The notes beneath the pieces were generated by a model. The model ran no database searches. It was not told the DNA's origin and saw nothing but the letters and a program-made list of their open reading frames with translations. Source: Eucalyptus grandis (lineage: Eukaryota; Streptophyta; Magnoliopsida; Myrtales; Myrtaceae). Taken from it: 64,000 nt of DNA. The stretch's first letter is position 1. Every line of letters starts with the position of its first letter. The stretch is from NCBI RefSeq assembly GCF_016545825.1, contig NC_052614.1, positions 30,405,669-30,469,668 on the forward strand. The letters run 5' to 3'. Below, piece after piece: positions 12,211-22,555 of the stretch. The position numbers were made by a program, and so were the translations under genes.

Positions 12211-14977
12211 GCTTTGAAAAGTAAGACGATGCATTGACGGCTTCCATTCAAGGATTGCTCGACGTGGGCGGGGCCCATCTGGGATTGCTCGACCTCCGGC
12301 GGTACCAACACTTCATCTTTTGTTTTTCCCAAGTCATTATTTAGGATAAATAATATCAGAAATTCTTTGACCCCAGGATTGTTTATATCGTCGTTTTTTC
12401 CCTGTTATTTCCATCTTGCTTTTAAAAACTGATGATGGAACTGGGTTTGAGTGCTAGAGACGCATTGAATTTTAAAGACTAAGAAATGTAGAGTCGCCAA
12501 TATGATGTATATGCGACTCATCGTTTAGTGATTTGTTTATGTATTTTCTCAGGCCAATATGGAGGAAGATGTCGTAGATAGAGACTACTTTAGATGGAGT
12601 TAATCCAACATGCATAAGCTCTTGTAAGGTAGGACATGATTGTGCACGAAGAAGAAGATGAAATTACCCGATGGTTCTCAATTATTATGAGAACTGCGTT
12701 TGAATTGAACTTCCTAGCAATTTATAATTTTTATTAACGTCATTTCCCTGGTCCAGCTTCTTTGTTACGTAAACCGAAGGATCAACCTCTTATATAAATG
12801 TTACATAGCCGCAACTTGCCTTATTGGCGTCTCCTTTCTGTGGAAGAAGAGAGGTCAAGAGCTCCGACTTTGACTTTCCTCAGGAGGGTAAAGTGGGTCA
12901 TTTGAGAACCTTGCACGGTGGAACCAGATTCAACAAGAATCTAAAATAGAAAGTTAGTTCAAGCCCAGTTGATTCTCGTAAATGAATTTGTGTATGAAAA
13001 AAGAAATTCTCGTCAGCTGAACTCTGAATAATAATCACAAAGTCATCACGTTCTAGAATAAATTATGAATTTATATTAAATAAATCCTCAATAACCCTAA
13101 TCCATCGATGATGGACAAAACTAACACAAAAATATCAAGTCGACTAAAATTATGCAAAGATATAAGATTCAATGTTGAAATCTAACGAGCTCACCAAATT
13201 AGCATTACAGGCCCAGCGGAACCTTCTAAATAAATAATTTATGGCCTCCTTACGAGTTTCGTCATTTTGGATGCTCCCGAAAATCTTTAGGACCCACTTT
13301 TGATATAAAACCGGTAAACCCTTGTCTCATATAGCTAGTAAGAACATATAGACCAAGCTCATTTAGATCGTTCATCATGTTGGTCCCAAGGTATGGCCCA
13401 AATAATTAATGTTTCAGTGATATTGGGGGAGATGATTTACAGCCATTCAATAGCTTCTCCTTAGAGCAAAAATATATTTCATGGTCAAATAGAACATGCA
13501 GACTAAGTTCATCTAGACCCTTGGTCACATGACTCTTATGTTCAGACACAATTAATTAATAAATCATATAACATTATAACATGTACAAAGTGTGCAATAA
13601 CTCATTTTTTCCTTTATCTTAGGGGATAAAAAAACGCGACATGTATACACCTATAGGTAACCCTAAGAATTCCACACGATACGGTCTAGTTTGCTTGTCT
13701 TATTTTTTCTGAACCCCAGAGAAAGGTCACTGTTTGCGGGAATAGGACATCTTTGATTAAACGTAGAAATTTGTCTTTGTCCACCTCGTTTACCTTGACC
13801 AATTCAACAATAAAACTACACACAGGGCAATTTTCAACCCTCGTGATTACTACCTCCCCCACGGACGCAAACCTGCTTGAATTCAATTGCATGTTGAGTG
13901 ATATTTGAGAGTTTCCAAGAAACTGCGTGTGCATTCAAGTCAAACCTTTTGACTTGGATTTCTCCCAATATTGTAATTGCAATATTGAGAATTGCGTTGT
14001 AATTGGTAGGAACACATACGGAGCCATTGATGACCAAAATGCAACCATTGATTGGGCAGACTGCAAGCTAAGGTATTATGTCAACATATTTTGAGTGTAT
14101 GTATGTGTATTACACACACACAGACACACACACACACACACACATACACATATATATGCGCACGTACAATTTTGTAGTTACGATATATATATATATAACA
14201 ATAACATTGACCCAGCAATTAATTCACAAATTATTTAATAAAAAAATCGAAAAGAGCGAAAACTTAATTTAGGAGAAGCTAAATAATTGGCCTCTTGGCT
14301 TTAGATACAAGTCAGTAGAATAAGATTCTTAATATGTTTAGAAGGAGAGCTTAAGCGTATCCAAATGTGATGGATGGTGATGAGAGTGCAGATTCTCTCT
14401 ATCAATTAACTCATTTGATGCAAGTGAAAGCACCAGGTCATTACTTGCGAGGGAATGTTTTGTTTATATCATTATTAGTCTTTGGTAAGTATTATAATTA
14501 TATGGTTAAATAATGACTTAGAAATTAATTAGCTCTAGTCAACTAGCTCTGTTCATATGCGGAGCCATTAAATGATCATTAATGTACCGTCCAATTTCGT
14601 CCATCGGATTCTATCTTAATTATTAAACAGGAAATTTCGTCGAATGGGCCAATTGTACGAGTCATGCGGTAGACGACTATAAAAAATTTCACGGGAAAAT
14701 CTGTATATTTTATGGGGCTCAACAAGAATATTGAGTCCGAACAACAACTATTTAGTTGATACAATGGTAAAAGTCATATGATGGCTGTTATAGACTGGAC
14801 GAATATTTAGAAACTAGTCCAAACTTTCTGGTTTTCACAGGTTTCCTTCTCATTTCGTTGTCCTTGTGCTTGACTAGTATAAATAAAATAATAGTAAAAA
14901 GAAATTAAGAATAGAAAAACATAGTGCCCATGATTCGCGGGAATGTTCTAGGCCGTTTGACTTGGGGTTCTACACCA
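12211..14977. other. Upstream flank of GLR copy A
   Basis: Noncoding DNA duplicated upstream of copy B. Bases about 12377-13154 are present only here: copy B jumps from CCCCA straight to AGATATAAGATTC. Without a visible target duplication I cannot say whether this is an insertion here or a deletion there. A CA/TA microsatellite lies at 14111-14157. Similarity with unit 3 ends near 14977 at TCTACACCACAA. Short ORFs around 13686-14037 are not kept in the duplicate. Confidence 0.55.
14111..14157. repeat. (CA)n/(TA)n microsatellite
   Basis: Imperfect CA tract followed by TATATATA. The corresponding site in unit 3 (about 40895) has lost the CA tract, so the locus varies between duplicates. Confidence 0.9.
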
Positions 14978-15015
14978 CAAGAAAGTTTTAACTAATTCAT
15001 AAACACTTTGTTTAA

Positions 15016-15236
15016 GGGTGCATTCATTTTGCAAAAAAATGAATGATTTCGAAAATATCTTCCTAAAAATAATCACTTATATTACTTAAAAGATATATAA
15101 ACAAACGAAAATGCTAAAACACAAATTGTCGTTAGTGATTAATGTATTTTCATTTACTAATTATTTCAAATGAAACAATTGATTATTTTTATGAGATGTT
15201 TTCCAAATTATTTGTTTTCATAAAACAAATGAAGGC
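15016..15236. mobile_element. Tourist/PIF-Harbinger-like MITE
   Basis: A 221-bp element bounded by TAA on both sides (15013-15015 and 15237-15239). The ends are inverted: GGGTGCATTCATTTT at the left, and the complement of AAACAAATGAAGGC at the right. Short AT-rich body, no ORF. The 3-bp TWA target duplication plus GG-starting TIRs fit non-autonomous PIF/Harbinger elements. Confidence 0.7.
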
Positions 15237-15511
15237 TAAGAGTTAAACTTATCTAGACAAACATATGAGATGTTCATTTATCAAAAATTCATTTATTTAA
15301 ATCAATAAAAATTATCATATTAGAAAATTATATCCTCATCGTTTTATATTTGTTTTCATAATTAGAAAATTGATTGGATTTATATCATATCATGAATTTG
15401 ATAATGTGTACATGCCACTATATATGTCATGCATATTAATCCTATAAGGAGAATCTTATGCTTGATATTTGTTAGTATCTATTTTGCTTTTCTTGAAATG
15501 ATGATGTACGA

Positions 15512-15515
<4 letters not shown>

Positions 15516-15557
<42 letters not shown>
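15516..15557. repeat. (TA)n microsatellite
   Basis: About 20 uninterrupted TA units. Confidence 0.95.
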
Positions 15558-15560
<3 letters not shown>

Positions 15561-15811
15561 CTTGTTATCATGGGTTACTTTTTAAGGACTTATTAAGCCC
15601 TTAAAGATATTAAGTGGAGGATAACTACATAAATGTAAGAATGTTAGTAAACCCATAAATAAGCTTCTCATGTGCGAACCGAACATGAAGACGGGGCTTG
15701 GAATGAATATTTGGAGAATTCAAAAGTAAAAAGCACATGCATAATGAAAACTAAATAGATCATAAAAATTGAGACGCGGTCATGATATTAATGTCACTTG
15801 ATGGACTCAAG

Positions 15812-16853
15812 TTTTGGGAGAATGACACTAAAAGTGTCATAAGTTGTGTACATCACTCACTTCAAAAGTATCAAAAGTTTTTTTTTTTTTCAGGTCACTT
15901 AAGTGCTCCTTTTTGAAAAAAAATTGATCATTTAAGTGCCAACTCCAATCTAAATCGTCGAAGTCCGACGTGACCATATTTTATTAATTTCTTAATCTTA
16001 TGTGGTTTTTGTGGTAAACCCGGTAAGTATATAACCCGTATTAATTGATTTTGTTCCAAATTAATTTCTTTTAATTTTTAAATAAATTTTTTCCTTTTTA
16101 CTTTTTTTCTTTTTTTTTTTCCTTTTTTTTCCCCTTTTCCCATTCTTCTTCTTCTTCATCGCGGTCGCGGAGGCTGGGTGATCGACCAGACGAGGGCCGG
16201 CGACGTTCACTGGAGCGTTGCCGCCCTCGGCGGAGGTCGGCCTTCGTCGGCCGAGCCTCGCCGAGCTGGGTGAGCCTCGCCGGTGGCTAGGCGAGCTTCA
16301 TTCACAAGCCGGGCAAGGCTCGCCCGGCACCGGCAAGGCTCGCCTGGTCCGACCGATGGCCGGGAGCCGCCGCCTTGGGCCGGGCCGGGCGAGGCCGGTC
16401 TCGGCCACCGACGTGGCTCAACCTCGCCGGTGGCCGGGCTTGCCTCCGGCGAGCTCGTCGGACCTCGCCCGGCCTGGTGAGCCTTCGACGATCTCGCCGG
16501 ACTAGCGACCTCGTCGGGCCGCGACCGGCGGCGGCGGGTGGCCACCGAGATGATGAAAGGGAAGAGCGAGGGTTTCAGCATTTTGATTCTTTTTCTAATT
16601 CTCGGACGGAGAATCAAAATTTTTATTCTCAAATCTTGTCAAAAATTGTTCCTAGGAACAAAAATTTTACCAAACGTGATTCTCGTCCCAAAGGCGATTG
16701 GGGGAACAAAAGCGAGAATCGCACCGTTTGGCACGTTGCCAAACAGGTCCTAAGTAATAGCTTTTCTTGATTTTTTGACACTTAAGTGAGCCGGCGATAA
16801 TCTTTAAAATGAGCGTTATACATAATTTGTGGCACTTTTAGTATCATTCTACC
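15812..16853. mobile_element. Long-TIR MITE carrying a nested GC-core element
   Basis: The outer element is flanked by CTCAAG on both sides (15806-15811 and 16854-16859). The left arm GGGAGAATGACACTAAAAG mirrors the right arm, whose complement reads GGTAGAATGATACTAAAAG; pairing continues through the CACTTAAGTG blocks near 15896 and 16783. From about 16035 to 16750 the interior is replaced by a truncated copy of the GC-core family seen whole at 62478-63250, ending CCAAACAGGTCC. The GC block 16160-16560 gives long ORFs on several frames purely from composition. Confidence 0.6.
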
Positions 16854-16944
16854 CTCAAGATTACAATTATCACATAAGAAGAAAAAATATTGTATAGACT
16901 ATTGTTGACACAAAATAATATATTTTAAGAATCATGGTGACTAA

Positions 16945-17150
16945 GGGTGCGTTTGGTAACATTTCTGTTTAAAAATTGTTCCAAGAAACAGAAATAGAAA
17001 AAGTGTTTTTGTTCCGGGGAACAATTTTTTAACAAAAACGCGTTTGGTAAACTTATTCCGAAAATAAAAAATGAATAGAAACACGTTTGATAAATTTGTA
17101 TAATTTTTTTCTTTTAATTTTTAATATTTTTATTTTATTTTCTTATTTTC

Positions 17151-17183
<33 letters not shown>

Positions 17184-17845
17184 TTCTTTTGGCCGGTCGC
17201 TGGCCTAGGCCATGGCCGGCAACCGGTCGACGAGGGCCGGCGGCCTCTCCCGGCCCACGGCGAGGCTCGTCGGCCCCTAGTGAGGCCGAGCTCGCCCGGC
17301 GGCGGTGAGGCTCGTCGTCGCCGGGCCATGCAGGCGACGCCAACTGGCGGTGGCACGGGTGATGTCGAGCTCGCCCAATGGCCGGCGAGGCTCGATGTCG
17401 CCGAGCCACTGCAGGCCGTTGAGCGAGCTCGGTCTCATCGGATCTAAGCGAGCTCGAGTTCGCCCAACCAAGGCGAGGCCGAGCCTCGCTAGGGATCGGC
17501 AATGCTCGGCCTCGTCGGGGCCAACGACACTCCAACGAGGTCGCCGGCCCTCAACGCTAGTCGGCGGCCATGGCCGAGGCCGGCCACCGGTCAAAGAAAA
17601 AGAAAGAAAAAAGAAGAAGAAGAAAAAGAGAGAAAAAAGTGTTCTTAAAATGTGTTCCGAAACAAGAAACAACTTTTTTTTTTTTTTTGTTTCTTGTTTC
17701 GATCGAGATGTGTTTTAAAAGGAACGAAAAAATAATTTTGGAACAAAAATGCAAACAAACGCGTTTGTTCCTTTTTTTGTTCCCAGGAACAAAAACAGAA
17801 ATTTTTGTTCCAGGGGAACAAAAATAAATTTTAACAAACGCAGCC
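16945..17845. mobile_element. GC-core foldback element flanked by TAA
   Basis: A 901-bp element between TAA repeats (16942-16944, 17846-17848). Ends are GGGTGCGTTTGGTAA and the complement of TTAACAAACGCAGCC. Inside the TIR the arms are pyrimidine-rich on the left (T-rich run about 17160-17190) and purine-rich on the right (about 17595-17640), so inverted pairing extends well inward, and the CCATGGCCG blocks near 17211 and 17569 also pair. The core is more than 65% GC by eye. No transposase. Likely a non-autonomous Harbinger-type element. Confidence 0.62.
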
Positions 17846-17848
17846 TAA

Positions 17849-18749
17849 GAAGCACAATCTATGGGAAGAAATTTCCTTTTTTGTTTGCAAGGAAAATAGT
17901 TTTGCCGATTACACTCGAGTTTTTATACGATTTCTCATGTGATTAATTAAATTGAACATACCTTGATATATTTTTGGCCAAATGATGCACATTACAGTCA
18001 GGAGATTTATATCTGGGACAAAAAGAAAATAAATCAAATCAAAGAAAGATGTCTTGGATTGAAATAGCTACTTCTTTGAAATTATATACTATAGCATGAT
18101 CATCTATGAAGCTTTATTTATTTATTCATTTATTTTTATTTATTTATTGGTCAAGGATAAAGGAACACATGACTCTTTCAATGAATTATGCTCTCAACTT
18201 GACTTTCAAGCTTTGTGAAATTTTCCTAAAATGAAAATGAACATGGTTATAAACAAATTAGATGATTTCGTAGCCCTAAATTTTGTAAAATCAAGCATTT
18301 GATAATTGGATTTTAAGCTATTTTCTATTTAACATATTAATTGTGAGTCATTAAGAGGTCAACAGGAGTAGAAGTGTAATATGAAACTTAAAAGACATTA
18401 ATAAGATTCTATAAAAATATATATAATAAGTTTTATTGCATAATTTTATATTTAACAAGATGAAACGTTTTCAGTTCTAAAGTAATTGTGAGATTGAAAG
18501 GCAAAGGAAATTCTACGCAATGGTAGTTATGATCCTAATCAGCTGCATAAGTCTACACTTAGGTCTCTACAAGTCTCTAGCTTGAAACTTTTATTTTTTA
18601 TTAGAAATTAAAGACTTAAGTGACACGTTTTGAAGCATATGAGTCGCAATGTCATATTTGCAATGCATGTCCGATAGAGATTCATGAAATTTCCAAGTTA
18701 AAATATTATGAATTCACTAGGAACTATTTTTAGTATATATCGAAACATC
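17849..18749. other. AT-rich gene-free stretch
   Basis: No ORF, tRNA or repeat structure that I can support. It abuts the Sirevirus; its last five bases, ACATC (18745-18749), are the left target-site duplication. Confidence 0.5.
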
Positions 18750-19674
18750 TGAGATAGCTAGTATAAACACCTAAAGGGGGGTGAATAGGTGCACAAACAC
18801 TTATCGAGATACGGAAGTGATTCTTGGCAAACAATAGAAAGGAAATTCTCTCTTGATTAACAAAATGAAATACGATCAAGGTAAAGAGAGTGAGGAAGAG
18901 AAAATTGAACACAGGATTTATAGTGGTTCGGCTTATTCCAAGCCTACGTCCACTCTTCCGCACAAACAGCCCACCGGCTGGATTTCACTATGATCAAAAG
19001 AGAAGTTACAGCACAACTTTGCTTTGATTCCACAGTGTAGATGTTCTACTACACCTCCTCAAGGTTTCTCACAAATATAGACTCTCTTTTGTATACAAGT
19101 GTTCGCTCAAAAGAATTGTCTAAACAAAAAGGAGCTTCAGACTTTGGAATTCTTCTATCGCGCACACCTCAAACAACTAAGAACGTCTTCCTTATATACT
19201 CCTTTATGCCATCATACCCGTTGGCACTTACTAAAGGAATTCCTCCAATCTACCCGTTGGACAGAATCAATTAGGAAGTTTGTTCAAGCTATTAAAGGAA
19301 CGTGTCGATAGCCCATCAATCCTGTTTGCCCATACAATCAGGATCTCGGTTTCCATAAGAAGAACCTTCCAAGAATATTTAGGCAATCATCGAATCTTCA
19401 ATCATCGAATCAATCTCGATCAATCAAAGGATTTACATTACGTCTTTTCTAGCCACGAGATCTTCTCCAGATGATAAGGTTAAATCCTTAACGAAACATC
19501 CGATTGGATAACCTTTCTTCAACGGATTAGAGGCGTCAATGAGGATAGACTTTGAGTCTTGAGTCTAGCTGTCCGGAGGTCTTCGGACTTTAAATAGCGA
19601 GTTTGCAAACTTTCAGACTAGGCGATGGAAACGTTTTGTCAACTTCAAAACACTTCAAGAGGATTTCTCCAACA
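18750..19674 (-). repeat. 3' LTR of the Sirevirus
   Basis: 925 bp, beginning TGTTGGAGAAATCC and ending TATCTCA on -. It contains an imperfect palindrome at 19571-19588 (GTCCG...CGGAC) and TATTTAAA close by, which could be promoter signals. The palindrome is eroded in the other LTR. Confidence 0.93.
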
Positions 19675-19688
19675 ATCTCCCCCTTTTT
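19675..19688 (-). promoter_or_regulatory. Polypurine tract (plus-strand primer)
   Basis: AAAAAGGGGGAGAT on -, directly abutting the 3' LTR start TGTTGG. A second near-identical tract lies at about 19996-20010, about 310 bp further inside. Repeated polypurine tracts near the 3' LTR are a known Sirevirus trait. Confidence 0.85.
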
Positions 19689-20046
19689 GATGGTGACAAA
19701 ACTTTCCTGCAGATTTGGACAATTTTGACCTGCAAAATATTTCTCAAACACATATGCATATCTTAAATGGCTAAATGAATAACATTAGAATCTGCAACCA
19801 TAGAAAATAGGTTAGTCTAGTATACGATAAAGCCATCCATAAGATATCAATGGTAGTTAATAAAAGCAGTCAAGTCCAAGTCTAATTCAGTTCTCATCCA
19901 GACACAAAGTTAAACAAAGTTCAAAAAACAAAAACAATCCAACAAACCACACGATTAAAAGTTTAACGATTGAAAGTTTGATCAAATCTTGCATCTCTCC
20001 CCCTTTTTGTCAGCATTAAAAAGGTTGAGATGAAGATAGAATGAAG

Positions 20047-22124
20047 TCAAGATTGCTTGGGAACGCGGACAAGCTGGAAATCTCCCATAGACTGAACGAT
20101 GCCTTCCAGCCTTTTCAAGTCTTCCTTCAGATGTGCAATCTCCTCACCCTTGGCATTGGCCTGAATCTGAACAGAGATGGCTTGGATCTTATCATTCAAC
20201 GAACATGAAGAAACTTGACCCGCATTCTGCAAGTTTTGAACCTCGCATCCCAAGGCATAAATTTGCCCTTTCATCTCCAAAAGAGTATCCATGATTCTGC
20301 AAAAATCTGCTGCATTATCAGTCTATGTACTCGCTTTGGCCCGATCTAATGGAGTAAATGCAGACGATGGTAAATTAGCATAGTCTCGCAGGTTTGGCGA
20401 TGAGACTTCATGATCTTCTTCTGGAAACTGAGAGGCATAAACATCCTCTGGGTCTACAAGTGAGCGACTGACTCCTTCACTTGCATCAGGATATGAAGAA
20501 TTCCCTCCTTTCTCTTAATCTCCCCTTGTTTCCATGCCTATAGGTGGAGAAGAGATTTCCTCGGGTTCTCCTTCTTCTTCAGGTCTTTCCTCCTCTGCTT
20601 TTTGTTCAACTTCTCTTTCTTCTTCTTCCTTCTTCTCTGCATCCTTCTCCTCTGCTTCTTTCTCCTTTGCATCTTTCGTCATTTGTTCCGATTCTTTTTG
20701 AGAGACAGGACGACTTAAATTCTTCAAAACCATTGCAGAGATGGTGATGTCTTCCTCATCATCTTCATCCTCAACGAGGAGAGCTCTTCTTCTCTTGGAT
20801 GGAGCAACCATGGGCTCCTTCCCTTTTCTTTTAGCTGCAGAAGAGATTTGATGAGATTTGGCTGGATTCTTCTCCTTGAATTTCTCCAACTCCTTGCTCA
20901 ATTCCTTCAGACGCATTTTGGTCACCATTTTCAGTCCTACCACCATATGATTGCATGGTCGAACACAAAAGATTTGCGGAGGCTGAATATTTAGATGTCT
21001 GAACAACTTCGTAACAAGACTTGGGTAAGGGAGTTGACCTCTGTCCTTCATCATTGCTCTATACATGTGAAACATAACAGTGTGAGGGAGAGAAAACTTT
21101 TTCCCAAAGAGGATGGCATACATCAGCTTTGCCTCTGAACTTGAAACATCAGTCTTGAAAGTTGATTTCGGTCGGAGGCAATTGATCACAATCTTGTGAA
21201 GCAAGATGTTGAATGCACTCACCCTTAAGTAGGTGATCTTCTCATCTGTTCTCCTGTCCTTCACCAGTTCCAATGTGGCCCGAGCAATGGAAACTTGATT
21301 GGTTGATATCTTCCTCTTTCAACTTCTAACACATCTGCCAGCATATTCATATCCACAATATAGTCTTGGTCTTTGATTTGAAAGAGAATCTATTCGCATC
21401 CAAAAGCTAATATTTGAATAGAAATATGCAGTTAATTCAGCATAGGACTCTGTAGAGTCAGAGCAAAACTTTTCAAGTTGAAGATAATTGAACTTTTCCC
21501 TCAAGTTCACATTCACAGCATCTAGAAAATCAAAATCCACACTCCTAGGGTTTATTACCTCACGCTTCAGCAATTTCGAGTACAGATCCTTTTGTTCCTT
21601 CGATCTGAACAAATCTCCCCTCTTTCCTTGATTTTCAACTGCAATACCCATTTTCGGTTGAAATTGGCTGTACAATTTGTCATCATCATTTCCATCTACG
21701 ATTCGGCCCCGGTCACGAGGATCACTTGGGATATTCGCAAGGGTTTCCTCACCACCCCTTTACGAGCAATTCCCAAACTTTCCATTTTCGCGAGGAAAGA
21801 TATATTCGTTCATATATCCTTTGTCTTTAAGAAAATCATCAACATAGTTTAAAGGAGTACGAGTTCCTTTTAAGGCACGATATAGCTTGTAAATATAAGC
21901 GGGCTTTTGAACTCTTACGGTCTGCATCTTCGATGATTTCTTCTGTTGTTGATGATCAACGCCTTGAGGACTAGATGGAGGAGAATGACGCTACGAGAAT
22001 GTTGTGGGCTCGGTTGCTGTTACGGAGACACTTCTTCTTCGGTAAGATCAAAGTGCGTAGGCCCCTCACTCATTCGCCGTGGTCCCTTGCTTGCGATTCT
22101 CGAAGACTTTCTTGAAGATGACAT
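20047..22124 (-). pseudogene. Sirevirus env-like third ORF (degenerate)
   Basis: Third ORF, located after pol. It starts at ATG 22124 (MSSSRKSSRIASKGPRRM) and can be followed through several frames to 20047, roughly 690 codons. The best-preserved blocks are 21675-21319, 21273-20515 (charged, with a KELSKELEKFKEK coiled-coil-like stretch and a Glu/Lys-rich tail) and 20292-20047 (MDTLLEMKGQIYALG then a heptad-like segment). There are in-frame stops near 20517 and 20324 and frameshifts near 21300 and 21690. These ORFs are called env-like by position, and their function is unknown. I see no clear signal peptide or transmembrane helix here. Confidence 0.72.
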
Positions 22125-22555
22125 CTTTCTCAGTTTTTGGAAGATTCCTTGCTTGACTTTCCTAAGAAAGATGACAACTTTTTGAAGATTTAAACAAAGA
22201 AAACAAAACGAGAATGGAGGACCAATGCTTTCTAGGGTTTTTGACAGTAAAATGAAGAGGAATCAACGGTGCACGATCGGTTAAAATGAGAGATAAACGA
22301 ACCGTCACGAAGGAAATAAAAAGATGCATTTTTAAAATAACTGTCTTTTTCCACAAAAATAGCCATTTAAAAAATAACTTCCTTTTTTAAAATGAAACGA
22401 TGCAATAATTACGTCGATTAAATATAGCAACAATTTAAACACAGTCTGACGATCGTACCTTTTTAAGATAAGATTAGAGAGAGAAAGACTTACGTCGATG
22501 GTCGTACCAAGACTATCTTACAGATAAAGTCTTGTATGTCTGAGTCTGAGAGTCT

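Noticed and set aside
16160..16770. Long overlapping ORFs rich in Arg, Ala, Gly and Pro on both strands
   Set aside because: They follow from the GC-rich core of a mobile element. The same effect appears at 17135-17720, 48750-49080, 59515-60116 and 62745-63133; there are no domains, and reading frames conflict.
18730..19474. Short ORFs inside the LTRs (also 27299-28058)
   Set aside because: They occur in parallel in both LTRs with indels and no domain; noncoding terminal repeats.
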